Source of the DNA: Vibrio nitrifigilis
GTDB taxonomy: Bacteria; Pseudomonadota; Gammaproteobacteria; Enterobacterales; Vibrionaceae
NCBI RefSeq assembly: GCF_015686695.1
Contig: NZ_JADPMR010000003.1
Location: 434,001 to 498,000 of the forward strand
Direction of reading: 5' to 3'
Length of the DNA: 64,000 bases
Shown piece after piece: positions 1 to 6,603 of this stretch. Under the pieces are notes generated by a model. The model saw nothing but the letters and a program-made list of their open reading frames with translations. It had not been told where the DNA came from and searched no databases. Position numbers and translations under genes: made by a program. Every line of letters begins with the position of its first letter. Within the stretch, counting starts at the first letter, position 1.

Positions 1-543
1 TTTATTAAAGTCCTGCACACCAATACTGATGCGATTAAATCCTTCATAGTATAAGTGGTCGAGAATATTGAGCTCAATTTCACGTGGATCAATTTCAATA
101 CTGATTTCGGCATCACCAGAGAAATTAAACTCCTCATGCAAGATCCCCATAACCCGACTGATCTGTGCTTTGCTGAGGAATGTTGGTGTACCACCACCAA
201 AATGTAGCTGCGTCACTTCCCGACCTTGCAGTAACGATGCGCGCTGACGAATTTCTAGCTCAAGGATATCAAGATATTCATCAGCCTTTTCAGGGTGACG
301 AGTTACTATTTTATTGCAGCCACAGTAATAGCAAAGCTTGTGACAAAATGGGATGTGTACATAAAGCGAAAGAGGTCGTTCTGGGTATTCGGTACACGCC
401 ATATCATATTCAGCAATCGTAAACGCCTCATGAAACTCTAACGCCGTTGGATACGACGTATAACGAGGACCTGAGTAGTTGTACTTGTCTAAAATGGCTT
501 GATCCCAAACGATCTGCTGACTTGGCACGACTGACAACGACAT
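1..543 (-). CDS. hemN: Oxygen-independent coproporphyrinogen III oxidase (HemN), 3' end cut by window edge
   Basis: Radical-SAM enzyme that decarboxylates coproporphyrinogen III to protoporphyrinogen IX without oxygen, a cytoplasmic haem-synthesis step. The gene starts with ATG at 543 and runs out of the window, so about 181 N-terminal residues are visible. They include the HemN signature around residues 63-76 (HIPFCHKLCYYCGCNK), with the CxxxCxxC cysteines C67, C71 and C74 that hold the 4Fe-4S cluster. A GGGTP SAM-contact motif follows near residue 115. It is read away from the DUF2489/yihI group, and hemN beside yihI is the usual Vibrio order. The family is about 457 residues, so more than half lies outside the window. 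Confidence 0.93.
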   Translation of the reverse strand, partial: MSLSVVPSQQIVWDQAILDKYNYSGPRYTSYPTALEFHEAFTIAEYDMACTEYPERPLSLYVHIPFCHKLCYYCGCNKIVTRHPEKADEYLDILELEIRQRASLLQGREVTQLHFGGGTPTFLSKAQISRVMGILHEEFNFSGDAEISIEIDPREIELNILDHLYYEGFNRISIGVQDFNK

Positions 544-737
544 GATAATTCTTTCCGCTAAAAAACTATGACAAAAATATTTTGCCACATGACGTGCATA
601 CATCAGGTGGCAAATTAGAGAAATGAGGACTTAATGTTCGAATTTGCTAGCTTGATCACTAACTAGAAGGTATCGGTAAGTCACCGATACCTTAATTTGA
701 ATCAGACAAAATCTAGAGCATTGAGCCCTATTATGAA

Positions 738-1229
738 TTACACCAATTGGATATTAATCTGATTATTCAACGGAGCGATGCGCTGTTGAAGACCTTTAAG
801 CTCTTCAACAATGGCATCATTGAGACGCGACTCCGCTTTCATTCGGGCCAGATTCTGCTGCATTCTTTCACGCTTAGGCAAAGCTTGGCGCTCTTCACCA
901 CGCGCCATATCTTTTACAGTATGGTAAAGCTCAGAAAGAGCGGGATAAGCTTGGTCGAAGTCCTCAACTCTCTGCTCACCTTGAACATAATCCATAATGC
1001 AATAGATTCGAATTGAAGCTTCAGAGAGATCACATTGACCATTGATACCCGCCATACAAAGAACATTCACACTATCGAAGATGTTCGCGTTGCGTTTTTC
1101 AATCGCTAACATTTGATGGTGTGTCTGTAATGCTTTCTGTCTCTTCAACTTCAGCAGAAGGTAACCCGCGTAAGACGCTAAACCGATAATGATGATGGCA
1201 CCAATAATGGCTAATAGGGTTACATTCAT
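738..1229 (-). CDS. DUF2489 family membrane-anchored protein
   Basis: Protein of 163 residues with one N-terminal transmembrane segment (about residues 4-26, Ile/Leu/Ala rich), then a basic stretch and a helical cytoplasmic domain. It resembles the DUF2489 family, which in Vibrio lies between hemN and yihI; no biochemical function is known to me. The ATG at 1229 is preceded by AAGGTGAAG, a good ribosome binding site. It follows yihI on the same strand by 9 bases, so the two and the upstream methyltransferase form one operon. A conserved pair of Cys in the central part (VLCMAGINGQCDL) is visible. The family call is from similarity in memory and context. Confidence 0.75.
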   Translation of the reverse strand: MNVTLLAIIGAIIIIGLASYAGYLLLKLKRQKALQTHHQMLAIEKRNANIFDSVNVLCMAGINGQCDLSEASIRIYCIMDYVQGEQRVEDFDQAYPALSELYHTVKDMARGEERQALPKRERMQQNLARMKAESRLNDAIVEELKGLQQRIAPLNNQINIQLV

Positions 1230-1238
1230 TACTTCACC

Positions 1239-1796
1239 TTAGTCTTTATATTGATTCAAATCGACGTCTTCAAACTGAGCCAACAACTCTTCATCAGTGT
1301 GAGCACGATGAGTCGTTGCTTTTGGCTGTTCTGGTTCTTCGACCTCAGTATCATCTTCTTCATCGAAGAGACCTAATTGCTTCATCAGAACTTCAATACG
1401 ATCAAGTTTCTCATCCACGTATTTTTGTAGGCCAGCACCAAGCTTCTCACCGTTTTCAACACGATCGAGCAACACATTGAGCTGCGCATCATTTTCCAAC
1501 ATTTCCAGTTCTTGTTCTGCTGAAATACGACGTTGCTGTTTGGTCGGTTTTTTCTTCGCTTCAACCACCAATGGAATCTTCTTCTTGCTACCAAGACGAG
1601 GATCTCGCACCGTTTTACCGTGTTGATCTTTATGTGCAACAGCGTCAGAGTGGCGACTACCAGCTTTAAGACCTTTTTGCTTCTTCTGTTTCTTGCGCAG
1701 ACGACCTTCTACATCCGCTTCACTGCGGTTACGGGTTACGATAATCTCTGCACTACTATTCATTCCAGGTTTTCTGGATTTCTTTGAGCGACTCAT
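1239..1796 (-). CDS. yihI: YihI, GTPase-activating protein for ribosome-assembly GTPase Der
   Basis: Small highly charged protein of 185 residues. The E. coli homologue stimulates GTP hydrolysis by Der (EngA) and so tunes 50S ribosome assembly. Visible family hallmarks are a basic N-terminal half rich in Lys/Arg, the DPRLGSKKKIPL segment near residues 66-77, then an acidic helical half (ELEMLENDAQLNVLLDRVE, KLDRIEVLMKQLGL). The C-terminal tail is strongly acidic. The ATG overlaps the stop codon of the upstream methyltransferase (TAATG), so translation is coupled. It lies near engB, another ribosome GTPase gene, as in E. coli. Confidence 0.9.
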   Translation of the reverse strand: MSRSKKSRKPGMNSSAEIIVTRNRSEADVEGRLRKKQKKQKGLKAGSRHSDAVAHKDQHGKTVRDPRLGSKKKIPLVVEAKKKPTKQQRRISAEQELEMLENDAQLNVLLDRVENGEKLGAGLQKYVDEKLDRIEVLMKQLGLFDEEDDTEVEEPEQPKATTHRAHTDEELLAQFEDVDLNQYKD

Positions 1797-2434
1797 TACT
1801 GGGGCTTCCTCAGTAAAATTACATCATTGCCAATAAATTCAAGTTCGAGCTTGTCCCGCTCGGCCAGGAACTGGAAAGTCTCTCGACTAAAAAACACCAC
1901 ATGAGTCAAATCGCTCTTATAGTGCCATCCAGCAAACGCCTCTACGTTTTTGACCATCTTGGTCATTAAACCAATCCAGCCTCCAGGCTTAACTAAATTC
2001 AACCATTGCTGCCACACAGTGTGAGGATCATGCAGATGCTCTATCACTTCTGTCGCAGTCATAAAATCATACGTTTCGCTTAACACGCTTCTATCAGGAT
2101 GGAAAAAGATGTCGTACAACGCAACTTGATGTCCGGCTTCTTCCAACATTATTGATAGGGTTGGCCCTGGGCCACAGCCAAAATCAAGTCCTCTCGATTG
2201 TGGCTCTAATCGTTTTATCATCGGGTCACCTACCCTAGATAGAAAACGACGATACCCCGCATCAGCAGGGTTATTTTCGTGTAAATCGTAAAACGCTTTT
2301 TCCCTCTCAGACGTTAATCGCTGTTCGGGATCCACGAAGACCAGCTGACAACGAGGACATTGAAGATAAGACCGAGATTTATCTTCAAAATATGCCTGAC
2401 TTTCTTCATGATGGCATAAAGGACAAGTGTGCAT
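1796..2434 (-). CDS. Class I SAM-dependent methyltransferase with N-terminal zinc ribbon
   Basis: Protein of 212 residues. The N-terminus has two CxxC pairs (CPLCHH near residue 4 and CPRC near residue 27) that form a zinc-ribbon. Then comes a Rossmann-fold methyltransferase domain with the SAM-binding motif GLDFGCGPGPT near residue 81 and an acidic residue at the end of strand 2 (YDIFF). TEVIEHL near residue 128 matches the post-motif region of Methyltransf_23 proteins. The substrate is not known. It is the first gene of the methyltransferase-yihI-DUF2489 operon, overlapping yihI by a few bases. The neighbours suggest, but do not prove, a link to translation or ribosome maturation. Confidence 0.8.
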   Translation of the reverse strand: MHTCPLCHHEESQAYFEDKSRSYLQCPRCQLVFVDPEQRLTSEREKAFYDLHENNPADAGYRRFLSRVGDPMIKRLEPQSRGLDFGCGPGPTLSIMLEEAGHQVALYDIFFHPDRSVLSETYDFMTATEVIEHLHDPHTVWQQWLNLVKPGGWIGLMTKMVKNVEAFAGWHYKSDLTHVVFFSRETFQFLAERDKLELEFIGNDVILLRKPQ

Positions 2435-2577
2435 AGCTGAGCTCCTCTAATGGGATGCGAAACATACCAGAAATCGCAATTAGAGTGGAGAGTTTACGTA
2501 CAAATTCCCAAAAATTGATATAAAAATAGATAAAAAGCGGCAGAAAGACTGCCGCTATGCAAGTATTTACATCCGAT

Positions 2578-4362
2578 CTACTCTTTTACTTCGATAAATG
2601 TCGCATCCGAATTATCTGAGATGTCACTTTCAGAATCTAACTTCAATTGGTAGTACTGATGGCGAATATAATAGCCAGGATAATTATAGGATTCATAAGA
2701 TACATCACTGTCATCAGCTAACCCCTTTCGACGATAGAAAGTCGCATCTTCAGTAAACGTATCGCTACCATTATCATACTCAAGGTAGAGTGCAAAATTA
2801 CGGTGGCGTAGGTAATAACCAGGGAACTTCACTGAAGCAAATGACACGCCACTGCCGTCAGCCAACCCTGGGACAGCATGAAACTCACTTGATGTCACAG
2901 GTTCAGGACTAGACTCTAACCACACACCATTTGCTCGATAGGATAAAACCGTATCAGGATAATTCAGCGGTTCAATTTGCACCGTATCAGCACGGACTAT
3001 TTGCCATTGCTGCTGCGAATGTCCTTGCGTCTGATGCTTTTGGCTCTTAACGGGTAAAGAGACTAAAGTTTGCCCTGTTTGCGCATTATTAATGGCATAT
3101 ACAGACTCATCCTCTGACAGACTTTTCAAATTCCAATATTGGTTCAAGCTATCATGATTTGACCACAATACAGCGCCCACACCATTATTGGATGGTCCAT
3201 CCCCCATATCTAATACCTTGTGGGTTGTCTCATGTTCAATCTGATATTTATCATCTAAGGTGTGGTGGAAAATAAAACGTTGAGTTAAGGAGTCATCGCA
3301 TGGCTTTTGCACTAATGCTGAACCGTCGTAGCCATTGGAATGCAATGGTTGTAAGCATAAGTTTGTCTGCTCGTTTTTAACCACATACTCTCCTGACAAT
3401 CCTGCAGTTCCCACACCTTCTGTTGTTGGTGTGACCTTTTCTATATTACCTTCATCGTCATAATACAACTTATCCATCGCTACACTGCGTCGGTACTCTC
3501 CTCCATCTGGTAAATCAGCATTGTGATACACCAAATACCATTGATCATGATATTGAATAATAGACTGGTGACTTGTAGGCGAGCTGACATCATCGGCATC
3601 AAGTATCGTCCCCTGATAAGTAAACGGCCCCATCGGGTTATCGGCAGTCGCATAATCAATACGTTCTGGCCAACTAGCAGCATAAGATAAATAGTAAATT
3701 CCGTTTCTCTCATGTAAATAAGGCGCTTCGGTAAAAGAAGGCACCTGATCAGTGTCGATACTCTCGATATCCCCATCAAGCTCAATCATATTGCTTTTCA
3801 ATTTCGCCATCTTAATGATGCCGTCATCTGTTGCATTCCCCCAATACAGGTAAGCTTGACCATCTTTATCAATAAAAACAGTAGGGTCGATATCAAGGGT
3901 TTCGTTGGGGGTCATGCTATCCGTGACTAACGCTTGGCCAATAGCATCATGGAACGGGCCGGTTGGTGAATCACTCACAGCTACCCCGATACCAAACCAC
4001 CCATCATCGTCATTATTTACCGGAACATACCAATAATATTTATCTCCTCGCTTAATCACTTGTCCCGCCCAAGCATCAGAAGATGCCCAGCTAAATTCAT
4101 CCAGAGACAAAGCTTCACCATGATCCGTCCAATTCACGAGATCTTGCGAAGAAAAGACGTGCCAATCGTCCATTACGTAAGCGCTTTCATCAATATCAGC
4201 TTCATCATGCCCAGTGTAGATGTACACCGTATCATCGAACACGGCTGCCGCCGGATCTGCTGTATATATATGCTTAACAATCGGATTACTTGCGAAGGCT
4301 AAAGTGGAACTCAAAATATAAGTCAGTGTTGCAATCTTGCTAGAACAGGTAATGAAATTCAT
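2578..4362 (-). CDS. Secreted GH43 glycosidase with ricin-type and AbfB (CBM42) domains, probable alpha-L-arabinofuranosidase/arabinanase
   Basis: Exported enzyme of 594 residues predicted to cleave arabinose-containing polysaccharides. The first ~24 residues are a Sec signal peptide with a cleavage site after AFA. Residues ~25-330 are a five-bladed GH43 domain. Its base Asp is in YTADPAA, its modulator Asp in DIDPTVFIDKDG and its acid Glu in TEAPYL. Residues ~335-455 resemble a ricin-type lectin domain (LCLQPL, QYWNL). Residues ~465-594 are an AbfB/CBM42 arabinofuranose-binding module with two repeats ending in PGYYLRH and PGYYIRH. It stands alone between yihI and engB, far from the ara cluster, and looks like an accessory insertion in a housekeeping block. 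ATG 4362 has GGGAGAA upstream. The exact substrate (arabinan, arabinoxylan, arabinogalactan) cannot be read from sequence. Confidence 0.85.
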   Translation of the reverse strand: MNFITCSSKIATLTYILSSTLAFASNPIVKHIYTADPAAAVFDDTVYIYTGHDEADIDESAYVMDDWHVFSSQDLVNWTDHGEALSLDEFSWASSDAWAGQVIKRGDKYYWYVPVNNDDDGWFGIGVAVSDSPTGPFHDAIGQALVTDSMTPNETLDIDPTVFIDKDGQAYLYWGNATDDGIIKMAKLKSNMIELDGDIESIDTDQVPSFTEAPYLHERNGIYYLSYAASWPERIDYATADNPMGPFTYQGTILDADDVSSPTSHQSIIQYHDQWYLVYHNADLPDGGEYRRSVAMDKLYYDDEGNIEKVTPTTEGVGTAGLSGEYVVKNEQTNLCLQPLHSNGYDGSALVQKPCDDSLTQRFIFHHTLDDKYQIEHETTHKVLDMGDGPSNNGVGAVLWSNHDSLNQYWNLKSLSEDESVYAINNAQTGQTLVSLPVKSQKHQTQGHSQQQWQIVRADTVQIEPLNYPDTVLSYRANGVWLESSPEPVTSSEFHAVPGLADGSGVSFASVKFPGYYLRHRNFALYLEYDNGSDTFTEDATFYRRKGLADDSDVSYESYNYPGYYIRHQYYQLKLDSESDISDNSDATFIEVKE

Positions 4363-4988
4363 CCTATGTTCTCCCTAAATAGAATATCTGATTAACATTA
4401 AATCCAACGATTCAATGTCGATGCTTCAGACTCTTTTTTAGGGTTCTCACTTCCTGTGAAGCGGTATCAAGATAAAGCTAATAACCCGATTTCTAATACT
4501 CCCTGTTCAGTCCGAGAAACCGGTGAAGCGCTACTGGCACACTCTAAATTCGCCCTATCCTGTACAACAAGACCAACTACCCCATTAATCTCGATTTATC
4601 AGAATGATATGCCAATAATTCGAATCATTTCCATAATTGGGTCTGTAAGTTTATTCACTGTATGATGAGCAAATTAAGAATCAACGTGCATATATTGAAA
4701 GTTTGATATTCAGCCTCCGAATTAAATCAGGTCGAGAGCATCATTCCATTTCTTAGTCCCCTTCACCCCATCAAACACAAACCGCGAATTAGTCGATACA
4801 TATAATTTCTTATAATAGTCATGATATAATGCTCGATTGTGCGTTGGAGCAATCGATATTTATTGCTCTAACACACAAAAATAGCTAAATATTTTTTATG
4901 TTAATTCAACCAATTATATTTATTGGTTTGCGGTAAAAGTCGACCATAAAGAAAGACTGACGTTAAACGTCAAGATGGAGTAATCAGA
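4363..4988. other. Intergenic region with an imperfect hairpin upstream of engB
   Basis: No convincing gene. An AT-rich region containing the minus-strand promoter area for the GH43 gene and the leader of engB. A TATAAT hexamer lies at 4825-4830. It is followed at 4838-4877 by an imperfect stem: the arms GTTGGAGCAAT and ATTGCTCTAAC pair around an 8-base loop, extended by TGTG/CACA. A transcript starting after the TATAAT would begin with this stem and run into engB. Confidence 0.4.
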
Positions 4989-5660
4989 GTGAGCGCTAAA
5001 ATTCATTACCAAAACACGCATTTTGTCACAAGTGCCCCAGACATCCGTCACCTACCTGCAGACGAAGGCATTGAAGTTGCCTTTGCTGGTCGATCTAATG
5101 CCGGAAAATCGAGTTCTTTAAACCGATTGACCAATCAAAAAAACTTAGCGAAAACAAGTAAAACACCAGGACGAACTCAGCTTATCAACTTATTTCACGT
5201 TACCGATGGTTGCCACATCGTTGACTTACCTGGATACGGATTTGCTCAAGTACCACTTGAGATGAAAAAGAAATGGCAAAAATCTTTAGGTGAATACTTA
5301 CAGCAACGCCAATCACTAAAAGGTTTGGTTGTACTAATGGACATTCGCCACCCTATGAAAGATCTCGATCAACAATTAGTTCAATGGGCCATTGAATGTG
5401 CTATTCCGGTACAAGTCCTATTAACTAAAGCAGATAAGCTTAAAAGTGGCGCTCGTAAAGCTCAAGTACTCAAAGTTCGTAAAGATGCGGCCGCACTATT
5501 TGCTGGAGACGTACAAATTGATGCTTTCTCTTCGTTAAATGGTTTGGGTGTTGATGTACTGCGTAAGCGCTTAGATGAATGGTACGCTCCAATGCTGGAA
5601 GTAACAGAATCTGAAACAGACGAAAACATCAGTGAAGGGAATGAAGACTCTCAAGCGTAA
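4989..5660 (+). CDS. engB: Ribosome biogenesis GTP-binding protein EngB (YsxC/YihA)
   Basis: TRAFAC-class GTPase needed for 50S subunit assembly and cell division, cytoplasmic. Length 223 residues, as usual for the family plus an acidic C-terminal tail. Visible motifs: G1 GRSNAGKSS near residue 34, G2 around TPGRTQ, G3 DLPGYG near residue 80, G4 TKAD near residue 146, and G5 around SSLNGLG. The start is GTG at 4989, with GATGGAG 10 bases upstream; E. coli EngB aligns from the next residues. It is a single-gene unit ending in a strong terminator, read away from the GH43 gene and towards the Spot 42/polA group. Confidence 0.97.
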   Translation: MSAKIHYQNTHFVTSAPDIRHLPADEGIEVAFAGRSNAGKSSSLNRLTNQKNLAKTSKTPGRTQLINLFHVTDGCHIVDLPGYGFAQVPLEMKKKWQKSLGEYLQQRQSLKGLVVLMDIRHPMKDLDQQLVQWAIECAIPVQVLLTKADKLKSGARKAQVLKVRKDAAALFAGDVQIDAFSSLNGLGVDVLRKRLDEWYAPMLEVTESETDENISEGNEDSQA

Positions 5661-5680
5661 ACTGATAACACGATTTTCTA

Positions 5681-5710
5681 AAAACCTACCAGCTCTGGTA
5701 GGTTTTTTTA
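5681..5710 (+). terminator. Rho-independent terminator of engB
   Basis: The arms AACCTACCA (5682-5690) and TGGTAGGTT (from 5696) flank a 4-5 base loop and run into seven T residues. It lies 20 bases after the engB stop. Confidence 0.9.
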
Positions 5711-5891
5711 TATCTGTATACCCAACTGGACCTCAAGGTTCAAGATTCAGAGCTTTATTCGTTCCTAGACTGTGTGACTGATGTTCAACGTAGAATAACT
5801 AAGTCTTCAAATCAGCGTCTTGTCTAAAAGAGAATACAGTCTCGCTGAAACAGCACTTTGAAGTGACGTGCGTATATGCATCTGATCCATA

Positions 5892-6097
5892 TAAAAGTCC
5901 CCGCCGAAGCGGGGAAAAGGGAGAGAATGTTGAGATATTAATACTATTGCCTTAATAGCATTGACCCTATCATCATAAATTTCAATAACTCTCTTGTTCC
6001 AATTTGATCCATACTCACCAAAAGAAAGCACATTAAGATGCTGAATTTAAACAAATTAAACTCTTAACGCACTATTTTTAAGCATCTTGCTTTGCGC
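5892..6097 (-). ncRNA. vcdRP: Candidate dual-function small RNA, VcdRP-like
   Basis: Minus-strand transcript predicted between Spot 42 and engB. Its 3' end is a very stable terminator (5893-5914): CCCCGC, the tetraloop TTCG, GCGGGG, then ACTTTTAT. Just upstream is a C-rich single-stranded stretch (CTCTCCCTTTTCCCC) typical of a base-pairing seed. A -10-like TTTATA around 6099-6106 would give a ~205-base RNA. It contains a 29-codon ORF. The V. cholerae dual-function RNA VcdRP encodes a 29-residue peptide (VcdP) and represses sugar PTS mRNAs through a C-rich seed; size, ORF length and seed agree. I recall the peptide length but not its sequence, so the identification is an inference. The 5' end is approximate. 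Confidence 0.6.
5944..6033 (-). CDS. 29-residue peptide inside the VcdRP-like RNA (candidate VcdP)
   Basis: ATG at 6033, stop TAG at 5944, 29 residues: a hydrophobic start (MCFLLVSM), a charged middle (DQIGTRELLKF) and a hydrophobic end (MMIGSMLLRQ). An internal ATG at 6012 has the better ribosome site (GGTGAG), giving a 22-residue alternative. VcdP of V. cholerae is 29 residues and binds citrate synthase. The match in length and position before a C-rich seed and terminator supports the same role here; the residue sequence has not been compared. Confidence 0.5.
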   Translation of the reverse strand: MCFLLVSMDQIGTRELLKFMMIGSMLLRQ

Positions 6098-6300
6098 CTA
6101 TAAATAATAAAACTGTGAATGAAGCTTTATTACAAAACTGTCAAATTCATTCAGTTTATTATTTGAATCAATTGGAAAGGATTTCAACCACAATAGTGGC
6201 TTGGTTAATCAATAGACAAAAGAAAATAAGAGAACGGTGTGGGATAAAATCAAAAATGAAGGTAGCAAGAAAGCTATATATTGCAAGGTATAGCGCACAA

Positions 6301-6406
6301 TAAAAAACGCCCCAGTCAAAAACTGACTGGGGCGGCTGAATCAGCCTAATCCAATAACGTGAAACAAAAGGTCTGAAAGATAGAACATCTTACCTCTGTA
6401 CCCTAC
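6301..6406 (-). ncRNA. spf: Spot 42 RNA (spf)
   Basis: Hfq-dependent regulator of carbon metabolism (galK, gltA, sugar uptake in E. coli), normally repressed by cAMP-CRP. Read on the minus strand it begins GTAGGGTACAGAGGTAAGAT and continues GTTCTATCTTTCAGACCTTT, identical to E. coli Spot 42 over this part. It ends in the same GCCCCAGTCAG...CTGACTGGGGC terminator followed by TTTTTT. The position just downstream of polA is the conserved location. A -10-like sequence (TACATTAT) lies immediately upstream at about 6412-6419. Confidence 0.97.
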
Positions 6407-6543
6407 GAGAGATAATGTACAACATTTGCTCAGAAATGAAAATACTTTTTGTAACTTTTTTTCATGAAAGTTTTGTTAAGTAACAGTGATTGAATTTTAA
6501 TACCTTGTTTTTTAAAGCGACAAAAAAGTTTTTTTCTTTATAT

Positions 6544-6570
6544 AAAAAAGCCAGCGACTGTGCGCTGGCT
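6544..6570 (-). terminator. Rho-independent terminator of polA
   Basis: On the minus strand AGCCAGCG, a 6-base loop and CGCTGGCT are followed by TTTTTATA. It lies 33 bases after the polA stop and separates polA from Spot 42. Confidence 0.88.
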
Positions 6571-6603
6571 CATACTATTGAGGCAAATTAGTCAAAATTT
6601 AAC

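Noticed and set aside
4393..4409. Possible AraC half-site upstream of the GH43 gene (GTTGGATTTAATGTTA on the minus strand)
   Set aside because: One base shorter than the AraC half-site and no partner site nearby, so the match is too weak to claim arabinose control.
4456..4665. 69-codon open frame between the GH43 gene and engB
   Set aside because: No ribosome site, odd amino-acid composition and no similarity to a known protein; probably chance in an intergenic region.
5807..6031. 74-codon frame on the minus strand downstream of Spot 42
   Set aside because: It reads straight through the strong TTCG-loop terminator and is in another frame than the 29-codon ORF.
6115..6303. 62-codon frame opposite the region between the VcdRP-like RNA and Spot 42
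   Set aside because: It ends inside the Spot 42 terminator, starts in the promoter area of the minus-strand RNA and lacks a ribosome site.
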